Source: Gari tellinella
Taxonomy: Eukaryota; Mollusca; Bivalvia; Cardiida; Psammobiidae
Direction of reading: 5' to 3'
DNA length: 64,000 nt
Assembly: GCA_922989275.2 (NCBI GenBank)
Contig: OV277861.1
Location: 49,205,623 to 49,269,622 of the forward strand
Translations under genes and position numbers: made by a program
Notes under the pieces: generated by a model
What the model saw: only the letters and a program-made list of their open reading frames with translations
What the model was told of the DNA's origin: nothing
The model's database searches: none
Part shown: positions 30,242-41,469 of the stretch, piece by piece
How positions within the stretch are numbered: position 1 is the first letter of the stretch
How the letters are laid out: the number at the start of each line of letters is the position of its first letter

Positions 30242-30466
30242 TTTACACTTTGCATGCTTGGTATTTTTTTTTCGTCTGCATCAATTGTCGTCTGCTATTG
30301 TTCTAAATATAGATTTTTCTAAATTTCTTTTCAAAACAGGGTCAGAGTGTCAAACAGTTTGAATCCTGATGAGACGCCGTGTTGCGTGGCGTCTCATCAG
30401 GATCCAAACTTTTTGCAAAGGTGATCACTAAGTGATGTTTTCTGTCGCTAGCATGTAAAGAGTTAA
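30242..30466 (+). mobile_element. Family B MITE
   Basis: TTTACACTTTGCATGCTTGG to CGCTAGCATGTAAAGAGTTAA. The stem tip is GACGCCGTGTTGCGTGGCGTC. Confidence 0.88.
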
Positions 30467-31332
30467 GCTGGGTAAATTTGCACGGGTATGTTCCTGTAAG
30501 CTGTCAACACAAAGAGAACAATGGGAAAGATCATACCGCATTTTTATTGCCTTTTATAGAAACTGAACTGCCTTTTGTTCAGTTGTACTGTTTTGGCAGT
30601 AAAAAATGAAGTTAAACATTTAGCATGTGAAATATAAGTTTGTATACACTGGTCTACAGTACTGGCTTAGTATTCATATAGATCAGTCTCGATTTTGTTT
30701 TAATTTGGATTCAATGTAGTAAGTATTAGTTAGTGTTATCTAGTTTTAGGCCTGAAATATGTCAATTTTTGAGATCAGCTAATATGATTATTTTGATAAC
30801 AGAAAAGCTAATCCAATTGAGGCAGGATAAAGATTGAAGAGGCTAGAGTTAAATGCAAGTGAGTGGCCTTGATGGGGAATGTAGAAACCCTATAGCCACG
30901 AGCTGTCCAGAACATTGGACTGCCTCGTTAAGACATATCACCTGCATGGTCACCGTACCCAGTATTTAAGATCTTTGCAAAAAGCTTTGATCCAGATCAG
31001 GCCCAAGGAAATACAATCAGAATCAAAACATTTTAAATGAAGATCCTGTTTCTGTAAAACTTATATTTACCCATCAATGCCTGAATAAGTTACTCAATAT
31101 TGAAAGAGATAAACTATATCTTATGTTAGTATGTCAGAAATAATTATTTATTGAATGTTATACAGTGCCATGAGTAATTAAACAATGTTATGATATCATC
31201 CATGGTTATTCCTCTGCATATGAACAATATCATAATGGATATATTGGCAGATTAAAAGCATGCTAAATTTTAGAACAGGTCCAAATTTGTATTCAATGAA
31301 ATGACTGTAAAATGGCATGTTATCATGGTGAA
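30467..31332. other. no gene seen
   Basis: Largely unique AT-rich sequence. A short B-stem scrap (TTTGATCCAGATCAGGCCC) is near 30987. Confidence 0.45.
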
Positions 31333-31480
31333 GGCTTTAAACCCTTTCTCCATAACCATTTATGTATAGATACTACCGGTACATACACATGTACTATCTT
31401 TCAGGCAGGTGACTGTTTCATACAGTGTATGAAGCATGTTGAAAGTAAAGCAGAAAGCACCAATTAGAACTTTCTGTAAT
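31333..31480 (-). mobile_element. Family A relic
   Basis: TTTAAACCCTTTCTCCATAA and GCAGGTGACTG..GAAGCATGTTGAAAGTAAAG with the other stem side lost. Confidence 0.45.
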
Positions 31481-32117
31481 GCTGTACTGATATCTTGCTT
31501 TACACTTTACTTCATTTATTTAATGCTGTCAACTTTTAATGATTTATGGTACATATGTACTTATGTGGAAGGTTCAAGTCCAAACGTACTGAGGCTTTCT
31601 TATAGGCACTCCCGAGTAAGGGTTATAGTGTAAGATGAAAAATCATGCAGAATACTCTATGATAAATTGAATGGCAGGGGGGTATATTGACTGTACCTGA
31701 TGGTCTTAAGACAGGCTAAAGGACACCGAATGGTCACCTGTTGTGACAGGTGCTGTGAGGGGTGGTGGGGGAATGTCAGCATCAGCAGCAGGGAGGGGAG
31801 GGATACTGTTGCTATGGTAATGGGTACCAAAAGCTGTTTACCTGAGGCACAGGTGTATGGGTACTGATGCTAGAGCAATTAGTCACACTCTGGCCCTTAG
31901 CCTAGCAACAATATCCCCTGATTAAAAACTCAACGAAAAACTGACATTACCAAAAATTATTTCACTAATACCAATTAATTGAACTTGTGGGAAAAGAAAT
32001 TGTTGCTTTGGAATGCTCTTGTATGGACACTATTGTGTGTATGGTCTAATTTCTTGATCTAAATATTCTTACACTGCTAATATAAGGAAACAAGGCATCT
32101 GGATCGTCACTGTATGG
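31481..32117. other. no gene seen
   Basis: Unique. A G-rich patch at 31745-31805 (GAGGGGTGGTGGGGG, GCAGGGAGGGGAGGG) may form G-rich structure. No exon supported. Confidence 0.45.
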
Positions 32118-32336
32118 TTCACCCTTATCATGCTGATTAATGGTCTGCACAAATATATTGATCTTCTGGGGGAAAACTCAAAAACAGTTTTTACGCTTTT
32201 TATACTTACAAAAAAGTTAAGTAATGAGTGGCAAACAGTTTGGATCCAGATCAGACGCCGCTTATGCGGCGTCTGATCTGGATCCAAACTGTTTGCAAAT
32301 GTAAGCTTTAGCTGTGCATAGCATGATGAGGGTTAC
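32118..32336 (+). mobile_element. Family B subfamily with ATCATGCT tips
   Basis: Ends CACCCTTATCATGCTG and CATAGCATGATGAGGGT. The perfect stem TTTGGATCCAGATCAGACGC with tip CGCTTATGCGGCG is one of the cleanest here. Confidence 0.85.
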
Positions 32337-32990
32337 GGGGAAAATAATAGGGAGTCCTATTGTTAAACAAATGCTGATATTTTGTTCAGTGGGCAAATCA
32401 GTGAAATAAATCAGTATGGATGAAGTGAGGTGCGAGCCTGGTGTCCCATTGATAATGATCTATTGGTGATGCTGATCAGGCCATTTGGAGCGAAGGGTTA
32501 TACAAGATTTGACAAACTGTAACATTTTAATTGATTCGGAAGATTGTTAAATTCATAATTTATGGTTTCTATGGTCCTGATTGCATCTAATCAGGTACTT
32601 GTGCAAGAGGCGGAAGTTGCTGGGGGATGTTTTGAACAGGAGAAGGCTATTCATAAGTGGAGGCTGTGTGTTTTTTCGGAGAATGTGATTTGCTGATATT
32701 TATGGTCGATTTGAAGTCTTTATGTTAAATATTGATTGTGATCTACGGCAATGGCACATGGCAGATATTGGACGTCCATCCACAATGGTTGTTTAATACC
32801 GTGAAAAGTTTGCTTGAAAAAATGGATTAAGTTAAATGATGCTTATCTATAATGTTATCAACACTTGCTGATGTTGTGTGAATCGAGAAGTCATTTCTTT
32901 ATGGTAGGTAAAATTCATTGTTGTTGATAACATTATGTCTTATGTTTTGAGAAGCTGACATTAGATTTACTACATATCATAATATTATGT
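32337..32990. other. no gene seen
   Basis: Unique sequence with no supported exon or MITE. Confidence 0.45.
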
Positions 32991-32995
32991 AAATA

Positions 32996-33262
32996 GAAAA
33001 TGTGGGAAAGGGGAACAACTCTCACAATATTGATGCAAGTGTTATGCACCTTGTGCAAGGCACTTTTACTCATCAATCTCTTTCCATTTATGCAATTTCA
33101 TATCAAAAGCTTCAGTATAACAGAAGTATGTAGTCTGCAGGAAAAGAAAATGTGGAGAAGGGGAATAACTCTTACAGTATTAATGCAAGAGTTGGGAACC
33201 ATAATTGTGCATTTGACACTTTCATTTGTCAAGCTCTTTCCATAAATAAGATTTCATCTCAA
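32996..33262 (+). repeat. two tandem copies of a ~150-bp unit
   Basis: AGAAAATGTGGGAAAGGGGA and AAGAAAATGTGGAGAAGGGG begin units that both continue AACTCTYACARTATTRATGC and CTCTTTCCAT. Divergence is high. The style resembles a molluscan tandem or dispersed repeat. Confidence 0.7.
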
Positions 33263-33312
33263 AGTGGGGCAGACTGATGGACAGACTATGGAAAAATGAT
33301 ACCCAAGCATCT

Positions 33313-33402
33313 GTTTGAGATGATTCTAATGAGTAGTGACAGTATAGGGTTTAATGCAAACATTAAGATTTTAGTTTTTGAAAAACTCCCCTTATCAGGA
33401 GC
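33313..33402. mobile_element. Family G right half
   Basis: GAGATGATTCTAATGAGTAG, TATAGGGTTTAATGC, then ACTCCCCTTATCAGGAGCCC. The left half is absent. Confidence 0.7.
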
Positions 33403-33918
33403 CCTGAGTTATTGGTTACCTGGATCTAACTTCAAGCCATATATAGTTGCATACCAAGTTTCTTTCATGTTATCAATTGTAAACGTAACTTCCATTGTTT
33501 TGAAGTATTTAAACATCCTACTTAAACTACTGTGTAAAACTTGAAACATGCATATTTCCTTGTTGTTACATTTCTTCCTTGGTGGTGACAAAAATTGCAC
33601 TCATGAAATAAAACTGCCTTCATACAATACAGGTAAAATATTTAATTGCAAAATGTCATGTTTTTAGCACCAGGAAGGATTCCTAAAATTTGTAAAATGG
33701 ATTTAATGATAACCATTAATAGATATCATAAAAAATAAGCAGCCATTATGATCATGTATTACGCAATGACTTGGCCATTTAAATAACCATTAAAACATGC
33801 CCTCAGGGACGTAACTTTTCCCCTTGGTCACTAATACAAAATTACTTAAATAAAAGGTCCTGTAGGAACTATCTGCCTACTTTCATTTTACTTTAACTGA
33901 AACCTGAACCTCTCTTAA
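33403..33918. other. no gene seen
   Basis: Unique AT-rich sequence with no supported exon. Confidence 0.45.
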
Positions 33919-34169
33919 TTAACTCTTTCCTCCCTGAAACTTTAAATGGACAATTCCAGTTTCCATTTTAGTCTATTCCATTTCTGACTTTTAAGGGTTG
34001 TTTTTGTCAATGTTTGGCATTGTGACAAACAGTGAAGACCCTGATCAGAGGGCTCCTTTCGGAGCCCTCTGATCAGGGTCGTCACTGTTTGCATAGGACA
34101 AGTGTACTATTTACATGTACACTGTTTGAAAAGCACGCCTTTAAGCGGGACTAGGGTTCAAAGAGTTAA
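33919..34169 (+). mobile_element. Family C MITE
   Basis: TTAACTCTTTCCTCCCTGAA to GGGTTCAAAGAGTTAA. The stem has tip TTTC and one mismatch (GGGTCGTCAC). Its right TTAA is shared with a family A copy. Confidence 0.93.
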
Positions 34170-34475
34170 TCCATTACTCTATAAATATGCATTTCTACAC
34201 GTTTTATACATATTCCTCCACTGACGAAAACAGTTCAGCTTTATACAGTCATGAATATGCACCAATAGAAATATTTCTATACTATTGGCCCCTAAGGGTT
34301 TGGCTTTATACAGTAATAAATATGCACAATTAGAAATATTTTCAATATCCTTGAAGACATTAAGAAGTTTAAAGCAGGCTGAAAGTAAAGCAGAAGGAAC
34401 ATGCCATAGGCATACTTCAACCTGCTTTGAGTGGTCACCTGTCTTCGAAACAAGAAACAGGCTATGGTCCAAAGG
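34166..34475 (+). mobile_element. Family A MITE with internal arm duplication
   Basis: Shares TTAA with the preceding family C. The long arm contains TTTATACAGTMATRAATATG twice, at about 34240 and 34302. The right end is degraded (CTATGGTCCAAAGGG). Confidence 0.8.
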
Positions 34476-34728
34476 GCGATGTCTTAATGCCACTGACAGC
34501 TGAAATGACACTAACCAATATGAAACTTTGAAGTTATCTCCCTTTAATGGCTAGGTTAGGTACCTGTTGGCTATTGCAGAGACTTTAATAATGACATCTG
34601 TATCATACACGTTATTGTACAAAGATTATAATTCACCTGAAAATGACAAGCTTCCTATAATAACACATTACACAGACATGAAGGTCATCTGAACTAGGGA
34701 TACCCCTTCAAACAACAATTACAACCCA

Positions 34729-34936
34729 CAGTCGAAACTCTACTGTTAAACAATCTCTGAATCCTTAATTAAACAGAGATATTTAAAGACAGAGTGCTGC
34801 TGAATGCAGATGAAAATAATGCAGAAAGCTCCTTTAGGAGCTTTCTGCATTACTTTCATCTACATTTAGCAGTATCCTGTATTAGAAACTCTGGACTAAT
34901 CCTGTATTGGGTGATTGCGGAGTGGGGATTGGACTG
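34729..34936. mobile_element. Family E MITE
   Basis: CAGTCGAAACTCTACTGTTA to GGGGATTGGACTG. The stem is GCAGATGAAAATAATGCAGA with tip GCTCCTTTAGGAGC. Confidence 0.75.
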
Positions 34937-35198
34937 TTTAAAGAGTCTGTGCTGACTTGATAACCTACTGGGTCTTATAGCTAATCCGGATACACCTGTT
35001 TCCTAAGTGGGTCATTTAAAGACAGGTGTAGAATAAAACTTGTCATACCACAAGACATGATAGCCATATTTAAACAATTTTGATGGATTTAAATCGCAGT
35101 TTGAAGGCCTTCTTCAAATGTTGATCCCTGATTAACAGGCAGGTAATTCAGTGGGGTACGACTACAATTCATTCATGGTCCATGTAACTGGCTGGGGT

Positions 35199-35416
35199 TT
35201 AACCCTTCCCCTATAGAACTGCTGAACAAAATAATTCCCATTTATACAGTCATGAATATGTATCATAAGAATATTTTCTTTAGTCTAGGAAGTGGAAGCT
35301 TTAAATCTAAAAGCAGGCTGAAAGTAAAGCAGAATGTGCCTTCTGCTTTACTTTCAGAATGCTGAAGTATTATCACCCTTTTTCAAAACTAGAAAGAGGC
35401 TATGGGTTAAAGGGTT
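35199..35416 (+). mobile_element. Family A MITE, short stem
   Basis: TTAACCCTTCCCCTATAGAA to CTATGGGTTAAAGGGTTG. The stem tip is shortened to GTGCCTTCTGC. Confidence 0.75.
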
Positions 35417-35499
35417 GTGTAAACTTTGTAAAGGGTGTCTGTCTGAACAGGCCAATGGTTATTAAAGAAGAATTAAAACTAGACATAGGCCCTCACAGG

Positions 35500-35675
35500 T
35501 CAGTTTCAAAACAGGTGGTAGCTTAATGCAAACAGCTCCTTTTGACTTTAGTATTGTGTGCATTTTAATGATTAATACTTCAGTTCAATGGCATACAGTC
35601 ATTTCTGTAGTAAATGCTAAATTGTAGTTTAGATTTTATTCATTGAATGGTTGTAAAGTAGAGGTTTGACTGTTC
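35500..35675. mobile_element. Family E right-side relic
   Basis: AGGTGGTAGCTTAATGCAAA at the left and GTAGAGGTTTGACTG at the right. The left TIR and one stem side are gone. Confidence 0.5.
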
Positions 35676-36105
35676 ATGGAGTGCATGACCAAGACCAGGG
35701 ACCACAGCCAGTCCAGCCACTCTGTCTATAAATGGTTGTTATCATCTGCATCTATGTGTAACATTGGTTAAACCCTGGCTTTGATGGCTCAAACATAAGG
35801 TTGAAATTATATAAGGCAGCCGGGGGTGTAAATTTTAATACTATTTAGATAAATCTACTCTAAGCTAACTTTTGCATACAGTGCAGAACCAGATCAGATG
35901 GTTCTTGCATATTTGTTTTCAATTCATGGAAAACAGCATAGACTTTTAAGCTAAGGTGATAGCATCAGATCTGAACCGTTCATTATTTTAGGGAGTCTCT
36001 GTGATAAAAAGTTGATCAGAAAATGGTTTAATCCATTTGAAAAAGAAGCACATGATAAGGTTAAAAATTATAGTTCTAAAAGTGTAGGGGTACTTTAACT
36101 GACTA
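35676..36105. other. no gene seen
   Basis: Unique. A B/C stem scrap (CAGTGCAGAACCAGATCAG) is near 35879. Confidence 0.4.
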
Positions 36106-36305
36106 CAGTCAAACCTGTGCTAAGCAACCATTGAATGATGGGGCATGATGATCTTTAAAGACAGGTGACTACTTAATGCAGGACAAAGAACATGCACAAG
36201 GCTCCTATAGGAGCCTTGTGCATGTTCTTTGTCCTGCATTAAGAAGCCACCTGCCATAATTACAATTCTTATTAATTAGTGGTTGCTTACCACAGGTTTC
36301 ATTGT
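36106..36305. mobile_element. Family E MITE with rewritten but perfect stem
   Basis: CAGTCAAACCTGTGCTAAGC to CACAGGTTTCATTG, with TA flanks. The stem CTTAATGCAGGACAAAGAAC..ATGCACAAGGCTCC is perfect although its middle differs from other family E copies on both sides. Confidence 0.88.
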
Positions 36306-36452
36306 ACCATATGTTGCAAATGATAATTCAACTGTTGAACTAAAACTATTTTGCATAAAATCATAATTTGAAGAATTCAGGGTCAAATTTCATATTCTAA
36401 TAAGAGCACTGCATTACCATAATTTGCATGTTATTATGAAATTATTACACAC

Positions 36453-36609
36453 CATCCATGAACAGACTGCACTCCAATGAAGTGTGTCCCAATATTGTCA
36501 CATCCTTCTTTATGAGCTACTGAGGGAGCTCTATAGGCCCACCCACTGGCAGCAGTGTGCCCTGAAGATCCTTTGAGTAGGGAGGCATCAATCTTTGATC
36601 TTATTTGAT
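36453..36609 (-). CDS. candidate internal exon, unknown protein
   Basis: On the minus strand GGGTGTCTTGCAG precedes 157 open bases, ending CATGGATG|GTGTGT (phase 2 both in and out). Only one frame is open. The peptide includes QIRSKIDASLLKGSSGHTAA, SGWAYRAPSVAHKEG and DNIGTHFIGVQSVHG. GC is near 48 percent against about a third around it. Gly, Ser, Ala and His are frequent, unlike translated AT-rich noise. Flanking exons were not found. It may belong to the same minus-strand gene as the exon at 3.1 kb, but this is unproven. Confidence 0.4.
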
Positions 36610-37015
36610 CTGCAAGACACCCCATGCATTCCCAGCAGGTGACCTCATGATGTAGGTGTTAGAATGGTCAACAGTAATGTACATGATTAAATTAGCCCCC
36701 TAACTGTGACAAACTATAAGCCAATCAGTGGGTTGATTGACCATGTATAGTGGCACAATCATTCAGTTTGTGTTTAGCTGTTAAAGTGACAGTGTTTGTT
36801 TATAGCTAATTAGGTGAAGACTGATCTTTATTGACATTTTGGGTTTTTGGTTCAACATTTGCAAGTGAAGGTTTTTGACCAGATCAGATCATGGTGGGGT
36901 TTACAGACTGGCCAGGGGATGAAGGTAAAAAATATATTATTTCATAAATAGAATTTAGGAAGTATTGAAATGTTCATGATTACATTGTAGTTAAGCTGAA
37001 TGCTTTATGGATTTG
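36610..37015. other. no gene seen
   Basis: Unique sequence with no MITE. Confidence 0.4.
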
Positions 37016-37251
37016 TTAACCCATTACTCCATAGCCTGTTTCTAGTTTTGAAAATAGGTGATCACTTAAAGCAAGTTGAAAGTAAAGCAGAATGTGCCTT
37101 AAGGCACATTCTGCTTTACTTTCAGTCTGCTTTAAGCTACCATCTGCTTGGATAGAAAAAAATCTTAGGATACATATTCATGCCTTTATTTTCTTGGATG
37201 GAGAAATAAATTAAAGACATATAAAGTCGTAGTTATTTGGTAATGGGTTAG
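37016..37251 (-). mobile_element. Family A MITE
   Basis: TTAACCCATTACTCCATAGC to TTGGTAATGGGTTAG. Perfect stem tip GTGCCTTAAGGCAC. Confidence 0.9.
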
Positions 37252-37542
37252 GCATCCACCTGTCAGGATGCAGAAAATGTTTCATGTGGCCCTTTAGCAG
37301 GATTTACCTATAATAGAAGCATGATAAAATCAGTAATGCTGTCAAAAGTGACATGGTTAATTCTAGATTCTTAATTCTATCATGTTTCATGTGGAATATC
37401 ACCATTGAGAGTGAAACAACATGTTTGTAGATAGTCTTTGATAATAAGAGTATTTCAATTATCAAAATCCATTGTTGACTAAATTCTATCTCTGTAACTA
37501 CTCATTTGAATCACCTTGCATCGACAAGGACATAGTGGAGAA

Positions 37543-38114
37543 GGTTTATGGTGAATTCGCCTAGAGACGAACTCGCCTACAATTAGATATATAGTAAACC
37601 AAATGGTGAATTCGCCTAGAAAGCAAGTATGATAGTGATTGTATTTCGCACCTATTGTAAGGTATTGATAACATAACAATACTTGTTTTAAGGTAGTGTT
37701 TACTAAGATGGGATGATAAGTGTAGCCCCTGATCATCATTTATGCAGGTGTTAATAATTTTTATGTAGACCGGTGCAAGCGGCATTTTTATTTAAACTTT
37801 AATTTAAAAAATAAAATCCAGAGAAATAGATGTTAAATGATGTATTCTACGTTGGCATCACCCCCTTTCAAACAGGTCGTCAAGATCTTATATTTTCCTA
37901 AAACAAAATATCTGGATAAGAAAACATCAATATTAATTGATCCTCTTCAAATATTTTTATTTTATCTACTTGTAAACGGTAGATACACCTGTACTACAAG
38001 GTGTGAAATACAATATGAATCACTATATAATTGCTTTCTAGGCGAATTCACCATTTAGGTTACTATATATCTAATTGTAGGCGAGTTCGTCTCTAGGCGA
38101 ATTCACCAGCACCC
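37543..38114. mobile_element. 572-bp foldback element, 8-bp target duplication (hAT-like)
   Basis: GTGGAGAA lies directly outside both ends (37535-37542 and 38115-38122). The 19-bp ends GGTTTATGGTGAATTCGCC and GGCGAATTCACCAGCACCC are inverted (16/19). Long inverted arms of about 110 bp continue inward and contain GGTGAATTCGCCTAG twice on each side. No transposase is encoded. The 8-bp duplication suggests a hAT-type source; the arm structure is foldback-like. Confidence 0.8.
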
Positions 38115-38122
38115 GTGGAGAA

Positions 38123-38446
38123 AATGCAGAGAACTTTTTGATCCAATCTTTCTTTATCTGTAGTCTTGATTTTGTACAACATATGATATGCACAGTCCTA
38201 GCATTATAATAGATGGAGAAAATTAGCTGTTACACACATCAAATACCTAGAAGTTGTCATGTTGTTGAAAGATGGGGATGATATAGAAATGATAAATGAT
38301 ATCTGGAATCTATGGGATTGTAGGGCAACACTAATTAGGGTCTTCAAACCTTGCACAGGTCACCTCATTTCTCCAAATAGAACACCGGGATGCTAAACGT
38401 TGTTTGATAAACATCTTAATTTTTCTCTATGAATATGCAGATCATT
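38123..38446. other. no gene seen
   Basis: Unique sequence. Confidence 0.4.
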
Positions 38447-38603
38447 TGAGCCATTACTCCATAAATATGCATTTTTATGCCTTTAATTTATTCTGCCATT
38501 GAAGACAGTAGTTCCTCTTTATACTAAAAGCACATTCTACTTTATTAACTTGCTTTTTAAGTGGTCTTTAAAAACTGGAAACAGACAATGTGGCGAAGGG
38601 TTC
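38447..38603 (+). mobile_element. Family A relic with deleted left stem
   Basis: GAGCCATTACTCCATAAATA, then a jump from TTTATACT to AAAGCACATTCTACTTTA, ending CAATGTGGCGAAGGG. Confidence 0.65.
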
Positions 38604-38939
38604 CATTTTATCCCCTTCATTAGAGGTGTACCATGAACGTTTCCTGGTTGAAGCCTTTTCTAAGGATACCTTAATTTTCTCACCAGAGACAACTGTTTTC
38701 GTGCAAGTTATTATTACAGAAATGGTTAACTATTAATGAAACTAAAAATGGTATTATGTGTTTTCAAATCACAGGCACTTTCAGTGGGAGAGAACAAAAA
38801 GATTAAAGAAAAGCCACATCAGCTGTCAGTACTCAGCAGCATGAAGCAATCTTATGCTAAATGACAATTATTAAACTGGTTGCTTTGAGAGCATTCTAAC
38901 AGGTTACATGGAGTCATTATTATTGTACCAGTTGAAATA
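38604..38939. other. no gene seen
   Basis: Unique sequence. Confidence 0.4.
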
Positions 38940-39152
38940 CAGCTGAACTTCATTATGTCGATCAAACTCTAAAATTTTAATTTTCTGTATTTGCACAGTT
39001 GAACTTGAATGTTATTAATATTATTTTGACATGACACTTCAGGCAAACATATTCTTATTTCAAAGTTAAAACATGGCTTAGCCATGTTTTAAATTTGAAA
39101 TACGGATATGTTTGACTTGAAAGGATTTGACATAAATGTCGCAGTTTGACTG
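38940..39152. mobile_element. Family F MITE
   Basis: CAGCTGAACTTCATTATGTC to GTCGCAGTTTGACTG. The stem TTTCAAAGTTAAAACATGGC/GCCATGTTTTAAATTTGAAA has paired changes (ACATG for ACGTG). Confidence 0.7.
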
Positions 39153-39326
39153 TACTTTCTTTAATTGAAGGTAGTGAGATTTTGGAAGCGTTTTGTCTGA
39201 CCAAGTCAATTCAATTGGAAATAAAAGGTGGAGCGAATGTTCAACAGTGAATATGAATTGTAATTTCCCTTTTGAGAGGTTATGGAAGCCAGAGTTTAAA
39301 ACATTAGTGCCAGCTGTATGCAAAGT

Positions 39327-39582
39327 TTAACCCATTACCCCATAAATACACCTTTTTACGACTCTACTTTATCCCTCCACTGAAGAAAATAGTTCCAGAT
39401 TATTCAGTCATGAATATTTATCATAAGAAATATTTTCTATTTTCTAGTAGATCATTAGGTAGCTTCAAGCAGGCTGAAAGTAAAGCACAATGCGCCTTGA
39501 GGCGCATTCTGCTTTACTTTCAACCTGCTTTAAGTTGTCTACTATCGTCAATATTAGAAATAGGCTATGGGGAATGGGTTAA
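39327..39582 (+). mobile_element. Family A MITE
   Basis: TTAACCCATTACCCCATAAA to CTATGGGGAATGGGTTAA. The stem tip is GCGCCTTGAGGCGC. Confidence 0.9.
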
Positions 39583-40510
39583 GTCATTTATTTAGGTTTC
39601 ACTAGTATCTGTTCAGCAGGAAATCAAGTATTTCTGACATTTGTTACCAGTTTTGATCCAAATTAGACCCCAGAAACTGTGGGAGTTTTATGGGCTGTAA
39701 ACGTTTCTCTAGGATCAAGTTTCTACCAGATATATCATAATTTCAACATTTTTGTTTAGAAGATGAATTTTAATCTGGGTTCAGAGTTTAAAATCTTCTA
39801 CATTTCTACAAATGATCAATCTTAGGAGCCCCTCTAACTAAACATCAAACAGCCAATTTGTTTTCTCAATCATCTGAAGGAGCACCCCCTGGTGGGCAAA
39901 TAAACAGTTAGCAACTCTCTAAATGGACTTTCTGATCAGGTTACCATGTGGGGATTACTTCCTACATAAACCCCTTGCTGGGGCCAAGTATGTACCCTAT
40001 TGTACCCTATTATTCCTCCATATAATGAGAAGCCCTTTGATCTTAGGGGTTGGTAAGTATTAGCAGGCTCCTATAATTTATCCTAGCTCTATCAACTTTG
40101 GTAGACTTAATTAACACTGTGTAGCTAAGTGATACAAAGTGTGGACCCTATTGTTCCCTGTATTGAATCAGAACAACAAGGGCTGTAGGTTAGAACTAGG
40201 TTCTTGGGTTCATAGGAAGTAGGGATCATAAATTATAATAAATGATAATAATGAGAGCATGGGATTCATTTGGGGCCTCAAGTGCAGGTAACAATTAGTA
40301 ATCACCCCTACCTCTCTGATGGACATAAGTGGTGCATATTATATTGGTGTTATGAGGTTTATATGGTTTCCAGGTGTCAAGAACAATATAAACTGACCGT
40401 AAACTACATATCCCTGAATATATATCACCATTAGCAACAGATGAGAAGTTTATTGTTTGGTTATAAAGTACTATACAGTCATATTTTTTTGTTCAGCAAC
40501 TATTCACAAG
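39583..40510. other. no gene seen
   Basis: About 930 bp of unique sequence without MITEs or supported exons. A small TTGTACCCTATTGTACCC repeat is at 39985. Confidence 0.45.
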
Positions 40511-40800
40511 ACCTTACCCGTAAGTCCATAGGTACACATTTTAACACCTTCAATTTATTCATCCGCTGAAGTAAATAGTTCCAATTTGTACAGTCTCGAA
40601 AATGTATTGTACGAAAAAAATTTATTGCAAATATCTTAAGGCAGACTGAAAGTAAAGCAGAATGCACCAAGGCACATTCTGCTTTACTTTCTATCTGGTT
40701 AAAATGCTCACCTGCCTTCAAAACTAGAAACAGGCTATGTGTTAAAGGGTCATTCTGCTCTACTTTCAAAGTTTCAATCTGCTTTAAGTAAAGTTAGTTA
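40511..40800 (+). mobile_element. Family A MITE plus extra right stem
   Basis: The element runs to GGCTATGTGTTAAAGGGTC and is followed by a second right stem (CATTCTGCTCTACTTTC..CTGCTTTAAG). This suggests it sits in the tip of an older copy. Confidence 0.7.
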
Positions 40801-41118
40801 TTTTCAAAACTACAGACTATAAATTATGTAGTATTACTTAGCAAAGGATCAACATCTTATATCAGTTCTGCACAAGTATATAGCATTCAATACATGTCTG
40901 AGAACTTAGTGAGAAGCAAACTGATATCTAGCGGAAATACTGTGCATTATTCTGATACAAATTATGTCAGACAAAAAATCACAAGTTTTGTTTGTGGTCT
41001 TCGGTTTGTTTACAAACTTTGAACATGCATACTTCAAAACTCACAACCCCTTGATATTAACACTTTCAAAGGCAGTAATAACTATGTGTGACATGACAAA
41101 CCAAACATATGAAATATC
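40801..41118. other. no gene seen
   Basis: An ORF here continues into the next MITE and lacks support. Confidence 0.35.
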
Positions 41119-41362
41119 TTCACCCCATAGCCTATTTCTAGTATTGAAGATAGGTGGCCACTTAAAGCAGGTTAAAAGTAAAGCAGAATGTGCCTTAAGG
41201 CACATTCTGCTTTACTTTCAACCTGCTTTAAGCTACCATCTGTAGAAAATAGAAATTATTTCTTATGATATAAATTCATAACTGTGTAAATTAGAACTAT
41301 TTTCTTCAGTAGAGAAATAAATTAAAGGCGATAAAAGGTGTATTTATGGGGCAATGGGTTAA
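41119..41362 (-). mobile_element. Family A MITE
   Basis: TTCACCCCATAGCCTATTTC to ATGGGGCAATGGGTTAA. Near-perfect stem with GTGCCTTAAGGCAC. Confidence 0.9.
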
Positions 41363-41469
41363 CTGGACCCTATCCTTCTCTACAAATTTAATCAAGGGGA
41401 TTTGATCTTTTTACAGGCAGAATCAAATAACATGATCTAAATGTTATATAAATACTTTTTTTTTTCTAC

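Noticed and set aside
29974..30255. 93-codon minus ORF as a gene
   Set aside because: Overlaps a family B end, with no donor or acceptor in frame.
36160..36245. rho-independent terminator or riboswitch-like hairpins
   Set aside because: The perfect stems are MITE cores in eukaryotic DNA. A bacterial terminator reading does not apply.
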